NCBI GenBank assembly: GCA_024349245.1 | Contig: JALDNG010000080.1 | Span: forward strand, 1,432,001 to 1,496,000 | DNA from: Neodontobutis hainanensis | Lineage: Eukaryota > Chordata > Actinopteri > Gobiiformes > Odontobutidae | Reading direction: 5' to 3' | Length of the DNA stretch: 64,000 nucleotides | In this document: one piece after another, positions 1 through 12,161 of the stretch | Layout: every line of letters begins with the position of its first letter | Position numbering within the stretch: position 1 is the stretch's first letter | Position numbers and translations under genes: made by a program | Notes under the pieces: generated by a model | What the model saw: the letters and a program-made list of their open reading frames with translations, nothing else | What the model was told of the DNA's origin: nothing | Databases searched by the model: none

Positions 1-2145
1 CCCCTCCCCCCCAGCTAGGACAGTCAGATCACCTTTCTTTGTTGCTCACCACCAAATATGCACCCCTCATCAATCGTGTGAAGCCATCAGTAAGGACCAT
101 CAAAGTGTGGCCTGTGGGGGCAGATTTCACACTCCAGGAAAGATTTCTTCACACAGACTGGAGTACAGTTGCTTCTCAGGCCACCAGTGGCTCTCACACT
201 GACATCGACCGCTATACCTCCTCGGTATTGGATTACATCCACTCCACCATAGACAATGTCACAACAAGCAGATCACCACATACCCAAATCAGAAGCCATG
301 GATGAAGAAGGAGGTGCGCCTTCTGTTGAAGGCACGCAATACTGCCTTCAGATCAGGGGATGCACAGGCCCACAGCACATCCAGAGTTAATCTGAAGAGG
401 GGCATCAAAAAGGACAAGCACTGCTACAAGCTAAACTTTTCCAACTTCGACGCATGTGGCAGGGCATCCAGGCCATCAGTGACTACAAAACCACCCACTC
501 CACCCCAACAGCCACTGATGTCTCCTTTTTGAACTTAATAAAAAAGCTTAATGACTTTTATGCACGCTTTGAGAGAGACAATACAACTAGTACCACCAAG
601 CTCAAAACCTCTCCTGACCACCAATCACACTCTGCACCACAGATGTCTGCAATGCACTGAGCCGGATCAGTGCGCACAAAACCGCTGGACCAGACAACAT
701 CCCTGGACGTGCACTCAAGGCATGTGCTGAGCAGCTCACTGGGGTTTTCACAGACATTTTCAACCTGTCGCTTGTCAAAGCCGCAGTGCCAACATGCTTT
801 CAATGCACCTCCATTGGGCCAGTGCCAAAACACTCCAGCCCTAAGTGCCTTAACGACTACTACCCGGTAGCTCTGGCACCTATTGTCATGAAGTGTTTTG
901 AGCGGCTGGTCCTGGGACACCTGAAGGACTCTCTGCCTTCCACACTGGACTGTCACTAGTTTGCCTACCGCAGCAATATTAGCACAGAGGATGCCGTTTC
1001 CATGGCACTGCACTCTGTGCTAACACATCTGGACAATAAGAACACTTATGCACATATGCTGTTTGTTGACTTCAGCTCAGCATTCAACACAGTGATCCCG
1101 TCCAAGCTAATAGCCAAACTTGAAGACCTGGGCATTAACTCCTCCCTCTGCAACTGGATCATGGACTTCCTGACCAACAGACCCCAGCAGGTCATATCCG
1201 GGTCCATCTGCTCCAACACTACCACACTCAACACTGGTGTACCACAGGGCTGTGTACTGAGCCCCTTCCTCTACTCCCACTTCACCTCCGACTGCAGGCC
1301 TGTGAATGGATCTAACGCCATCATCAAGTTTGCGGATGACACTACGATGATTGGTCTCATCAGCAACAATGATGAGACTGCCTACAGGGAGGAGATCCAT
1401 CACCTGGCCACATGGTGCAATGACAATAACCTGCTCCTTAACACCTCCAAGACGAAGGTGCTCATTGTGGACTTCAGGAAAGAGTCAAGAGGCACACATG
1501 ACACCATCCACATCAAAAACGGCTGTCGAGCGTGTCTCCAGTTACAAGTTCCTGGGGACCCACATCTCAGAGGACCTGTCCTGGACGACCAACACTTCCA
1601 GCCTGGTCAAGAAGGCTCACCGGCGACTCTTCTTTTTGAGGACACTAAAGAAGAATCGACTGTCCTCAGATATCCTGGTGAACTTCTATCACTGTGCAAT
1701 AGAAAGCATCCTGACTGTGTCACAGTCTGGTATGGGAGCTGCTCTGTTGCAGAGCACAAGGCACTGCAGCGGGTGGTGAAAACTGCCCAACGCATCACAG
1801 GGACTCCACACTGCTCACCTAGCCTTACCTATCATTGTATATATCTATCCATACAAATCTGTTTATTGTAATTGCCGTTGTATTTTATGTTCATAGTACA
1901 TATCCACCTAAAGATTACTTCTATAATATAATCTATTTCTGACTTGTGTTTAAAGCTCACCATGTCTATCATTGTATATACCCATTTTATCATTTCTGTT
2001 TATATCCATAATAGCCATCTGTATATTATTGTATAGTATGTACCTATCCATCTTAAAATTACTTTTCCATACTCACTTATTTATTAAGCAATACTGGATA
2101 TCTTGCACTTGCTGCTGTTGCACTTCTGGTTTGACCTAAACTGCT
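1..2145 (+). mobile_element. Non-LTR retrotransposon relic (Rex1/Babar-like LINE), 5' end beyond window
   Basis: Frames 39-305, 302-532 and 454-660 give the linker between endonuclease and reverse transcriptase (DYIHSTIDNVT, then LLKARNTAFRSGD and LKRGIKKDK). From 670 the reverse transcriptase follows: FVDFSSAFNTVIP (motif A, about 1063-1100), TGVPQGCVLSP (about 1230-1265) and the catalytic FADD box at 1329-1340. The C-terminal part (TGTPHCSP) ends near 1815. The region 1820-2145 is AT-rich 3' UTR ending with the tail phrase TGCACTTGCTGCTGTTGCAC, common behind fish LINEs of this type. Several frame changes and stops break the frame (for example after 660 and near 958), so it is a dead copy. 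The clade is judged by eye; L2/CR1-related is the alternative. Confidence 0.8.
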
Positions 2146-2149
2146 AATC

Positions 2150-2580
2150 TAATTTAAACCACAAATCTTTGATGGTTACTTTGCGTCTTTTCTTCTCGAC
2201 GAGTTTCTTGCGACCCTGTTGACTATTTGCTACAAAACGTTTGATGGTTCTGTGATCATGCCCCAATATCTTAGATATTTCAAGAGTGCTGCATCACTGT
2301 AAAATACTTTTTACAATTTTTGACTTTTCAGAGTCAGTTGGCCCATTTTTTCTGAGGAAAATAATTTGCCTAATAATTATGCACACCTTAATGTAGGGTG
2401 TTGATCTCCTTAGGCCACTCCCTCCCTCGTTGCACAAATACACATTACCTGATATGCATTAAATCCATAATCCAGCCAATAAGGATTCAAGTTTACAGAG
2501 CTTGGAGTTGGAAATAATAGATAAAATGATGATATGGTCAAAATAATCACTTGCCTAATAATTGTGCACACAGTGTAGAA
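2150..2580 (-). mobile_element. Tc1/mariner-like DNA transposon scrap
   Basis: On the minus strand 2150-2340 reads as the helix-turn-helix N-terminus of a Tc1-type transposase: DSEKSKIVKSILQ, a stop, then ISKILGHDHRTIKRF and KKLVEKKRRK. The catalytic part is absent. A motif of the form CCTAATAATTRTGCACAC occurs at about 2369-2388 and again at about 2552-2572 and may mark element ends or a duplicated terminus. It directly abuts the LINE 3' end at about 2145. Confidence 0.6.
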
Positions 2581-4699
2581 ATGAGTCAGGTTTAATGTTT
2601 AAAGGATTAACCACATGAATGTAGCATTAGTCTTATTGTAGGCTGGGGACACTACTTCGATTGTATTTCGTGCAAACTCACGAAAAATTGACATGAGCTG
2701 TTGGAGTAAGGTTAACGTAGTGATTGATGTTAACAAGGTGATGTAAACTTGACTACTATCACACAAACGTCAAATACAATGCACAGTGCTATTATATGCT
2801 TACCTCACATTAAGCATATGGATGTATGATTTTAGCTTACTCCTGTTTATACTCAATCAGCACTTGTGAGACCCAGTCCTGCATATTCTGACCGTACATT
2901 GCTTCTTTAATAAAGACACAACCCTGTTCGTACAGCCTACTTCAGTTGAAGGATGTACAAGAGTCAAAGAAAAAGACGAGGTAATAAAGGCAAAACCAGT
3001 TGCAGACAATCTACAGCTCAGTTAATATGTAAGAGCTGCATCAGTATTTTATTATGAGGAGGCAGCAGGTCACACAGAGCAGATAAATAAGTAAATATGC
3101 ATGATTTGTGGTTAATTTGGTTATATGTGTTACATTTTGCCTCAATGCAATTGTATTGTAGGTCATCAAATTGATGTCATTACACACGTAATATTTTCTT
3201 AAATCAGGAGCAATGCATTAGTGTTTTTCAAAACATAATCTACAAGATGCAACACATACCTGTATATTCCAAATTTTATTTCTAATCCATGTGAAAAGAC
3301 TCTTCTAGTATATTTGTGACCTGGATTAGTCCCCTTGTCCCTCTCCTCCTGTGTCCTGAAGTGCTCCTGTGAGACGTAAGTGCTGACGTCCCACAGCCAG
3401 ACGGGTCATAGACGAACACGGAGTAGGGTACACACCGGCTCTGTCTCTGTCCCCCTGACCTCTCCTCCCATAACGCCTGGCCCTCTCTGTGGCTTCTACA
3501 CAAAGAGATGAGTCTGGAATAACATTATTATAGGAACAAAAGTTAGCTTTTATAGATGAGCTGTAGAGGACAAAGGACAACCTCGGAACACTTTTGTCAT
3601 GTCCCTTTTGGGCTACCTTAAGAAGAAATGCTAAGAGAAAAACAGAAAACTAAATAAAATGGGAAGAAAAGCCCTCTGCTCTCTCTGTTCCTGGATCTCT
3701 CTCGCTCTTATGTAACCACTCTGAGAGAAAACAGCGCACGTTTGGGGAGTTGAGATTTATTATGTATTTAATAGAGGAAGTGCTTCGTCCTTGTTTTGCC
3801 AGATTTGCAACTAATCACTCTTTGGTTTCACTGAGCACTTTCTGAAGCACTGGGTTTTAATGCAGTTTAAATCTGACCTGTTTTCATTAAAGTCACGTCA
3901 TGTTTATGAGTTAATAAGTTTTGAAATATGGATTATTTGTCAGGTTCACATTGCATTACAATTATAATGTTATTGTGCAATATAATCTGGGACAGAGATG
4001 ACTTTTCCAGTTATTGTGATCTGATTATTGTTTTGAATTTGTGTCAGTGTTTTCTGTATCTAGTGGTTCTTTATATTTTATACAAGGCTTTTAAACACTT
4101 GGCCTTTCTCTTTTCCAATTAGGAATTGGAATGTTTTTGTACTGTTCCAATAAATGTAACATAGGATTGACTTACGTTGATCTGAGCAACATATTAACCG
4201 GCTTCAAATAATTGTACAAAATGCTTTACCCTTGTGCTTTATACTATCTGAACTGTTGAATCGTCTTAAGGCCACACCAAGAAGTTTTCATGTTAAACGC
4301 TTGCTCTGGAGAAAATTTATCATGGGTGAGTGTGTAGAACATTTGTGTTTCTGGCTTGGTTTAGTAAAACCTGTCGAGGCTTGTGTTTTCACTGAGCTGT
4401 GTAGTCTTCTGCTCAGAGACAATGACATCACACAAGAGACACAAGAGTCTGTTTCTAAATGAGATATCAATCAGATTAAAAGAAGTAGAGAATACATCCT
4501 AGTGTGTAGCAGCGCAGAAGGAGGTAGAGCCGGATGCTGCTGCAGTGAACTGTAGAAGAAGATTGTTTTCAGTTTATTTCCTGCTTGTTGATTTGTAAAT
4601 TCAGGGAGCTGCAGCACCAATGCTATCTAAGACTGGAAACAGCTGTTGCTTATTATCACTGGATAGTTAGAGGAAAATGTCAAACATTTAGAAGTATTT
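2581..4699. other. Non-coding stretch, no gene seen
   Basis: AT-rich DNA. The segment 3320-3500 is locally GC-richer, with two overlapping reverse-strand open frames of 73 and 84 codons without recognisable domains. No repeat family was recognised. Confidence 0.5.
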
Positions 4700-4790
4700 A
4701 GAATAGAATAGAATCTTTATTGTCATTGTAGGCACAGCATACAACAAAATTAGAGCGCTGCTCTAATTGGTGTATGGGATCTCAATTTTC
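4700..4790. repeat. Dispersed repeat fragment (CTTTATTGTCATTGTA type)
   Basis: GAATAGAATAGAATCTTTAT followed by TGTCATTGTA, a CATACAACAAAATTA phrase and GCGCTGCTC resembles a common fish LINE 3' tail that ends in GAATA repeats. Only the terminal about 90 bases are present. The parent family is not identified. Confidence 0.5.
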
Positions 4791-5692
4791 AGCCATTCAA
4801 AAACATTCCACCATATAGGTTACAAAGTGCATTCATAAATTTAAAACTTTACGTATAAATATAAACATAAATACGTACAATGCTACAACAAGTAAGTGGG
4901 TTAATGTCTTTTTGAAATATATATTTTTTTCACTTCTTGAGTAAGAATTTTCCTTTGTCCTAATACAGACTACAGTGTTTAGCTCCATCTCCAGGAAAGT
5001 GAAAATTGTGTTCAAAGTAGTACTTTTTACCCCTGATGGTAATGTACAAAAGGCACAATGCAGCCAACCTCTATACTGTTGGGGAATTTAGGATCTAGAC
5101 CTACTTTAAGATCTACTTTAACTTCTTTAAAGGAGCATAACAGAAGATCCAGAGTTTTTGTACTTGTGCCTCCTCTGGCATTAGTGGTACTGCATCCAGT
5201 GTCGTGCGTGTTCACTGTGCACACATTTGTACGAGCACAAACTAAGAACAACCAAAGAAGATCTTGCTGGTTTCAAGTGCACTGGAGGCCTGTCTCTTCT
5301 CTGTGTTCACATGATTAATTTTAAACTTTGCCACTCTGTTATAAGAAATTTTTTTACAGATTAAATGAGCAGACGATATATGATTTGAAAAGAAGGGTCA
5401 GGTTTTAATCCTTGCAAGGAGAAGCAAATACATGTCAGATAATGGTACAGGCTGATGGTTTTTGCTTAACAAGGTTAACAATGCATGGGATTTTATATCC
5501 ATCAGTACACAGTGTTTTGGGAGGAAACAATGGTTACCGCCTCGACAGACCTATAACCCAGAGGCCAGGTGGTAATATGTCTAGGTCTATGTTGAAGGAC
5601 AGAGCATGAACAGAATGAACAGAAATAATAATGAACTAATAATGATGGAAATATAGAACGTACAATTCCCATAACACACGAGTTGCTTAGAT
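4791..5692. other. Non-coding stretch, no gene seen
   Basis: The short open frames at 5027-5318 on both strands overlap one another and lack any domain signature. No repeat was recognised. Confidence 0.45.
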
Positions 5693-6401
5693 CAGTGTTT
5701 GTCAACCAGTGTTCCGCGGTACACTACTGTGTCATGAGAGATCGTCAGGTGTGCCGTGGAAAATGATTTAGTATCACCTGATTGGTACTCTAATCGAGCG
5801 GCGTGTAATGAACATTTACATGCTCTTCCACTAGAGGGCAGTATCGCGCTAAATACGAAAGTACTTAGTCATCCTGCGAGTGAGACAATGCCACAGGTTA
5901 TCCATCGAAGGTAATAGCAATGGATAAATAGTTGAAAAGAAAAAGTAGTACATCTGACCTGTGTCCTGGAGAAAATTCTGACCCAGATAAAGGCTCTAGC
6001 CTGAGTAGTGGGCAGAAGAAAGCAAAAAAAGGTAATATCCAGACAATACTATGAAAATTATCATGCCTTTGGATTTACTTAAACTAGGGAACCAACCGAG
6101 TCAAACTATTTCAGTTCTGCTCCCTTCTCCACAACCTGTCTATTCGAGGTTGGCTTTTCAAGCATGACGGCTATAAATATGAAAAAAGAAAGAGACTCAG
6201 ACTTTGTGTGTGTCTTTCTTAAGTTCCTGTAAGAATACTTTGCTTAACTAAACAGGCCCAGGTTTCAGTAAACTGAGTAAATTGAGACTAAATTTTCATT
6301 ATATTTAAACAAATATAGTTTTTTGTGCCATTTATGTTTGGCCTTGTGACTTTTTTAATGTAAAATGTGTGCCGCGGGCCCAAAAAGGTTGGAAATAACT
6401 G
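5693..6401 (+). mobile_element. Non-autonomous hAT-type DNA transposon (709 bp)
   Basis: The ends are related inverted repeats: CAGTGTTTGTCAACC on the left and, read inward from the right, CAGTTATTTCCAACC. A CCGCGG box also lies near both ends (about 5713 and 6374). The flanks GCTTAGAT and GCCTAGTT agree at six of eight bases, fitting a decayed 8-bp hAT target duplication. From ATG at 5920 the + strand reads MDK, a stop, then LKRKSSTSD and SGQKKAKKG, which resembles the N-terminus of ZBED5/SCAND3-like hAT transposases. The rest of the transposase is missing, so this is a deletion derivative. Confidence 0.65.
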
Positions 6402-7060
6402 GCCTAGTTTACTTATGGCAGCCAATCAGGATGTGAGAACGAGGTAAACGAGCACACATGCGCTTTACGTCACATCTGTTGAAAAAGCACAGCAAATTTA
6501 GATATACATTCTGCACATCAGGATGCTGCTGATGCATGTATGGGTTAGAAAAGATTTTAATTGAACCATTGTAACTTCCGTAATATACCTTTAACTGTAC
6601 TGTGTCAATAACCTCAATTAGGGGAGTTGCGTTATGTTCTCTTTGCTAGAACAGTCGCACACTATCCTTGAGCTGCAGCTTGATTCTTGCTAGAGTTGTC
6701 AGTTTACAAACCCGCCAAAGTCAATCTTGACCTTCTACAAGCAATGTATTCATATCCAAACCCTGGCTTTACTGGTTTGTTGTGTCCACTGATCGAAGTC
6801 TTTGTGTTTTTACGGGGGGAGTATGGTTGCAAAGCTGAAACTTCAAGGATTTGACGGAAGGGCACCACCAACACGGGAAACCTCACCCGGCCCGGACACA
6901 GTAAGGATTGACAGATTGATAACCCCTTTTTTAAACCAGTGATTTTATTTATTTTGCATGAAATAAAATATTGAAAATTAGCTTGTATATAACGCTTTTT
7001 TTTATGCGGCTTCTTTCGTACGTCACGCACATTGGTCACCCCTCCCTGTTCTGCTGTGTT
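6402..7060. other. Non-coding stretch, possibly part of the hAT relic that follows
   Basis: No coding or repeat signature could be assigned with confidence. The reverse frame at 6704-7102 (132 codons) has no recognisable domain. Confidence 0.35.
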
Positions 7061-7064
7061 TTGT

Positions 7065-7345
7065 TGCCCTGTCATCATGTGACTCAGCGACGCCAACAGC
7101 AAGCAGCTACAGAGAGAGTAAGAGAGAGGTGGTGCATGTCTGTCTTGTTATTATGGAGCTGGCAGATAAAAAACAGAGCGCTGTGTGGAAGTATTTTACT
7201 GCTGTCAATGAAAACACAGTGAAATGCAAAAAAAAGATCATTCGCTACTTTGGTAACGCCACCGACTTACACAAACACATAAAACGACTTGACAGAACAT
7301 TTGATATTTATTTGAATTTGAATAGATTGCAGTCTGCCATATGAT
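7065..7345 (+). pseudogene. hAT transposase N-terminal BED zinc-finger relic
   Basis: From ATG at 7153 the frame reads MELADKKQSAVWKYFTAVNE, continues to a truncated TVKCKK and then FGNATDLHKHIKRLD. This is the BED-finger pattern (W-x-Y-F, Cys, then N-x-x-x-H-x-x-x-H) that opens many hAT transposases. Only one of the two expected cysteines remains. The upstream motif TGTGACTCAGCG at about 7078 recurs in front of a second copy at 24438. The catalytic domain does not follow, so it is a fragment. Confidence 0.6.
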
Positions 7346-7571
7346 ACACACAGAAATAAAAACAAATAAAAAATAAATATTGAAAATAAAATTCAAGGGC
7401 AAAATTAGGTCACACAAATGTAAACCTGTGTAAAAAGAAACAAGGAAGATCTGGCCAATAAGTGCAAATCTCTGCATCTGTAAATTATTGCACAATAACC
7501 AGAACACAGTCCGACTCTCTCTGTAGATGTTGTTCATTCTCAGTGAAAATGAAGAAATATATTAATCTATT

Positions 7572-8262
7572 CTAAAATACTAATCTAACAACTAAACCAG
7601 TGGTTGTAATGTACTCTAATTCCTCAAATGACGTTTTGAGCTCAATTTTCATTTTTTCATATTCAATGTCTATGAATTTAGCAAAAGTGTTTCGGCATGA
7701 GACAACCCCCCTTTCTCCTCCTCGTATTTGTGTTTTAGCGAGCGTTGCTTGTTTTAACAGAGGCTCTGTCTCCTTCACAGGAGCTGCCTTTGGGGTTGGG
7801 TTAGCAGCAGCAACAAGTGTCGTGTTAGAATGTGTTGATGTGAGGGGCTTCATAAGATTTAAGTTGCTTGAGGCAGACGTGGATAAAGTCTTTTTTCCAG
7901 GGCATAGCATGTTACAGAAACATTCTTGTCTTTAATTTAAAAAAACAAGAAGTTGTGCTGGTACTTTCAGTTCTACAACGCTACAGTTGTAGTGCAGTGA
8001 GACGGTGTCAGCCAATCATCATCGCTTTTGCAGCGGTGTCACCCCTGCTCTCTCCAGCAGCAGCTGATGTGTAGCCAAAGCATGACACCTCACGCTTTAT
8101 TCAACCCATTTATAGTAACACAACACTTTATATTCTCAGTAACGATAACGGCGTTACAACGATGGGAAAAGTAATTAATTACATTACTCTGTTACTGAAA
8201 AATGAACGCCGTTAGTAACGCCGTTATACTCTAACGCCATTACTTCCAACAATGACCATGGG
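7572..8262 (-). mobile_element. hAT (Ac-like) transposon 5' fragment
   Basis: Read on the minus strand, the piece starts at about 8262 with GTTGGAAGTAATGGCGTTA and repeated AACGCCGTTA-type words (8145-8245), a terminal-repeat style I associate with Ac-like fish hAT elements. An open frame of 112 codons follows (7910-7572) with a Ser/Thr-rich segment and TEPLLKQATLAKTQIRGGER. No catalytic motif is present. The family assignment rests mainly on the terminal sequence. Confidence 0.45.
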
Positions 8263-9165
8263 TAATATAAACCACAAATTAACAATGCTTACACTAACCA
8301 TAGTTTAACTGTGGGATTTTTAAAACTGCAGTTTTTTACACCACAAAATGTGGTTATCTAAAGTGATTATTTTGCTGGTGTGGAAAAATGGTAACACTTT
8401 AAAGTGTCATTTGTTAACAATATTTATGAATCTTTGTTAATGTTATTTAATAAAAATAAAAATTAACAAATAACTGCACTGCGCCAGGTGTGTGTTCACG
8501 GTGTGTGTACATATACTGTAGGACTGCTTTTTTAAGCTACAAGTGGATAGGCTATAAACTAAAATGAATAATTATTATATCCCTTATGCAAGAAAGTAAA
8601 TGTAATTTATATTGTGTGCTAAAAATAAAAAATAAAAATCAGCATCGGTATTGATATTGGCAATATTTGTCCTGTATTTACTTGGTATCGGATCAATACA
8701 AAATCTTGCAGTATCGCCCACCTCTATCAGCTGCACAGCATGTAATAAACAAATGAATTGAATTCATTAGATTTACGGTCAGCCTTATTACTATACAGTA
8801 ATCCTCGTCACAGTATGAACAAATCTATAGGCACATTAGCTTACCTTGTCACTGCCAGTGTTCACAGGGATTCTACTGACAGGCTTTTTAAAAGCCGGTG
8901 AAAGTATTCAACAATACTACTCTGTCACGAGTTTCTTCACTTCTCAGGCTTCAAGTAGCTTGGCAGGGTGAGAGAAACTGAATGTCTTTTGTTTCATCTA
9001 ATTCAAATTCAAAATAGTGGGAGTATTCCCGACTTGCTAATGTAGAATCCATCTCTGCAGTCAGGCAATTATCACCTGTTGGCTACAGGAAATAGCACAT
9101 CACCTGCACCGCAGATTATTTTTTAACTGAAACTTTTGGTCACCCATTCCTGCAGCAATTTTTTT
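8263..9165. other. Non-coding stretch with a hAT-end-like scrap
   Basis: No gene. The segment 8640-8735 (ATCGGTATTGATATTGG, then GGTATCGGATCAATAC and GTATCGCCCACC) resembles the ends of a widespread fish hAT MITE rich in TATCG words. Otherwise it is plain AT-rich DNA. Confidence 0.4.
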
Positions 9166-9209
9166 CTCTGGAGCCATAATGTTTCATTATAAATACTTTC
9201 TGGTTAAGT

Positions 9210-9510
9210 AAATTTGTAACGTGCATTACTAAGCATGTAACGGGTAATATACTACTCATTTTTGTATTAGTAATGCGCAGTGGCTCATTGGAAGAGCAGT
9301 TGTCCCTCAGCCGGAATGTTGGTGGATCCCGCTCTCCCCACAGTTCATACTGTCGTTGTGTCCTTGAGCAAAACACTTAACCCACCTTGCCTCTAGTATT
9401 GCTGTAACACTGGTGAATTGAAACTTAATGTAAGATACACTGGGTATACACAAAAAAAATACAACGTATTTGTACACTTTTACTTTTGTAACACACTATT
9501 CCCAACACTG
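9210..9510 (+). mobile_element. hAT-like MITE remnant interrupted by a SINE
   Basis: Flanking pieces GTAACGTGCATTACTAAGC (about 9217) and TTTGTAACACACTATTCCC AACACTGG (about 9483-9510) look like the two halves of a short element with GTAAC-rich ends. Between them lies a tRNA-derived SINE head (about 9276-9420). Confidence 0.4.
9276..9420 (+). repeat. tRNA-derived SINE, 5' part
   Basis: GCGCAGTGGCTCATTGGAAG AGC resembles a tRNA A box. It is followed by a degraded B-box region (GGTGGATCCCGCTC) and the family body phrase CAGTTCATACTGTCGTTGTG with CACTTAACCCACCTTGCCTC. The same body occurs at 12462-12843, 31622-31775, 36178-36510, 42655-42715 and 57118-57385. It is 3' truncated here. Confidence 0.75.
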
Positions 9511-10108
9511 GAAACAGGCATGTTAGATTTTCTTCTTAGTTAAATTCAGTATATGAAGGAAGTTATAGAGGACAAGCCATTATCATGCGTTACTAGTGAC
9601 AGATAAACTGTCGACACAGCTCTGGTCAGGCGTGGTCTTCAATTGTTGTATGTAAAGCTGATTCCCGCTAATATAAATATACAGAACTAAAACAACAAAA
9701 AAGACACAATAGAAATAAACTTAGATGCTCCATCATCATGTAGTAACTTTTATACCGCTGTGAGTTTGGGCAAACCCTTCAACAGTGTTTATTAACCTAT
9801 ATTAGTGTAGACAAAGCATTGTTCTGCTTTAGCAGTCTGGAATTCATTGATTGAATGTGAATTGTGTCTTGTAAGCCCAACTTTATTTTTTTATTAAGAA
9901 CCGTTTTTACTTTTTCAAAGAATCAACAGTGCCAATCTATTTCTATCCCTCAAGATCTGCCAACTAAAGACTTTTTGTGCAGCACTGACACAAAAGAAAG
10001 TTTTATGCATATTCTTGAAGATACATTTTGTATTTCACTGTCGTCTAAGAAAATGACACTTCCCTCAACACATTGCTGAAAATTTTGCTTGTTTTTTTTT
10101 TGACAACT

Positions 10109-10146
<38 letters not shown>

Positions 10147-11130
10147 GAAGAGTCAGGAATAAGTAGCAAATTTATGGACAACAAATCTACTGAGAGCTAA
10201 AGGGAGATAAAAAAGAAATAAAAAAAAAAGAAATAGAGCACTGAGCAAGAGAATGATTGTCACCACATTTGTTAATTCAGATTCTTGGAGAACACTTTGA
10301 CAAAAAAAAAAAAAAAAAAAACTCTTGGAGAGATATAACCATTGAAATTTGACTTATCTCTCGGAACAAGCTTTTATCTAACACCAAGTTTCCCAGAACT
10401 TGATAACGCTGAGACTTTAAAGACCCGAAAGGCAAATGGGAAAAGTTTGGCCTTTGTTGTTTTTAAAGATGAGTTGTTAAAGAGAATTTGGGAGGGAACA
10501 GAAGAAAACATGGAAACTGACGAAAGGCTGGGTGATAAAGTGGGACAAAGATTAATGGTTGACAGCGGAAGAACATTGGTTCCAGGGGAAATAGCAGAGG
10601 AGAAAGAAGAACGTCAAATGGTGCAATGTACAAAAATTGATCGGATAAAAATTTTGTCAATTCAAGAATATAGAGACGAAAAGACAAAGGAGGAAAGAAA
10701 AGGGAAAGTCTAAAGCAGGAGGCATTCTTTAAATGCCCCATGTAAGAAAGGAGGTTTAGTTTTCTTATCATCAACGTTCTCTGGAGACCTTAGGGAAATC
10801 AGGTATGGAAAAGGTTTTACTGAAACTGCAATTAATTGGTTATTGATGCAACACAAATGAACCGATGTGGAGACAAGTTGTGACCCCAAAATTTGTGTCT
10901 CATCCAACCAATAATGTATTTTAATATTTTGTCATTGCAATGATGTAACTAAGCAAGCACAATTGACACTAGGCAATTTGTATTTAGCTCCTCAAAGCTA
11001 TACCTTTAGATGCTATTTTGAATATTCTCATTGGGTTTGTAAAGGAGAAGGAGAGGGGAATTATAGAGCGTCAATATGACCGAGCACTTTTTTTTTTTTT
11101 CAATGAAGGATGTCTTGTGAAAATAATCTA
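9511..11130. other. Non-coding stretch with simple repeats
   Basis: It contains a (GACA)n microsatellite at about 10107-10145 and poly-A at about 10302-10320. An open frame at 10342-10713 (123 codons, Lys/Glu-rich C-terminal half) has no recognisable domain and a purine-rich composition that favours chance open frames, so it is not called a gene. Confidence 0.45.
10107..10145. repeat. (GACA)n microsatellite
   Basis: About nine perfect tandem copies of the tetranucleotide GACA/CAGA. Confidence 0.95.
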
Positions 11131-11133
11131 GTA

Positions 11134-11786
11134 CAGGCATGTCAAACAAATTTCAGTTCAGGGGCTTCATACAGCCCATTTTTATCTAAAGTGGGCCGGG
11201 CCAATAAAATAATAGCATAATAACCAATAAAAAAAAACAATTCTAAAGTTTTCTCTATATTTTAGTTCAAATATAGACAATTACTATGTCGTAGCTCTCA
11301 TCAAATGCAACCAAAAAGGGCAAATGTTGGTTTAAGCCTTCAGCTGAATGATTTCACAAACTTAACCTCACAATATGGCTTTGATGCTAATGCTTTTATG
11401 CTAGCAATAGCGTAACTCTCACTGCTGTCTCATTGATCTCTCAGCTACAGGTAAAAACGTTCTTCCCCCCTCTGACCTGCTAATAAGAATAAATTGAAAT
11501 TTGTGTGTCTACTTTTCCCCTTTTCAACAAAGACATTTTTGGGAATGAGGATGCCACAAAGGGTAATTTTGACAGCAAAGGAGTACTCTGTTGCTGCCAA
11601 GGCCATCTTCTGTTCAGTTCTGAGTCTCTAAAGCAGACAAATTAGGGATACCAGTTACTTCACATTAATCATTGCAGTTAATGTTTTCTTTGTAATTTTC
11701 TCACTTTCCAAATTCATTCCACAGTCTGGATTGTACCCTCTTGCAGGCTGGTCTTGGCCCCTGGACTGCATGTGTGACACCTGTGA
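11134..11786. mobile_element. Candidate hAT MITE or deletion derivative
   Basis: The left end CAGGCATGTCAAACAAATTT continues into TTCAGGGGCTTCATACAGCC, and the right end GGCCCCTGGACTGCATGTGTG continues to ACACCTG. They are approximate inverted repeats of the type CAGGxGTGTCAAAC, common for hAT-Charlie derivatives. I could not confirm an 8-bp target duplication and no transposase is visible between the ends. Confidence 0.5.
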
Positions 11787-12049
11787 TCAAGTGTTCATCA
11801 GCAACAGCTGTTCCACTTTGTAAATGGAAAGACTGCATTTATGTCTACATTACATTAAAGCACCCAGCGTAACTTTTTGCAAGCAGAGACTATCAAAGAC
11901 AATAAGTTTGGAAGAAAGAGTATATCTTTTGAAATAATAGGACATTTTTTTGTGTATTTTATACAAATTGAACACTGCCAGGGTAAAGTGTTTTGGAAAT
12001 TTTTCTTTATTTTTTGTGTTGTGGTAGGATACCTGATTCACTCTGACAA

Positions 12050-12161
12050 GACGTGCCAAATAAAATTGTTGCTGATGGGGAGGGCTTTTTGGGCAGCGAG
12101 TCAGAGCGAATTTCAAGGCCTACCAGGCTAACTTGCCACGCCACAATTTGTCTGTCTGTGC
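12050..12161 (+). mobile_element. DIRS-like retrotransposon relic, left part of split gag
   Basis: This short segment ends at the hAT insertion point and continues at 16823. Across the junction the sequence reads as gag-like coding, with TERHLGLNLTGISDTDW and DAPV then SGLFG on the far side. The left limit is arbitrary, because sequence further left has no recognisable motif. Confidence 0.4.

Noticed and set aside
10342..10713. 123-codon open frame in purine-rich DNA
   Set aside because: No domain, no splice context, and the composition (few T in the frame) makes chance openness likely.
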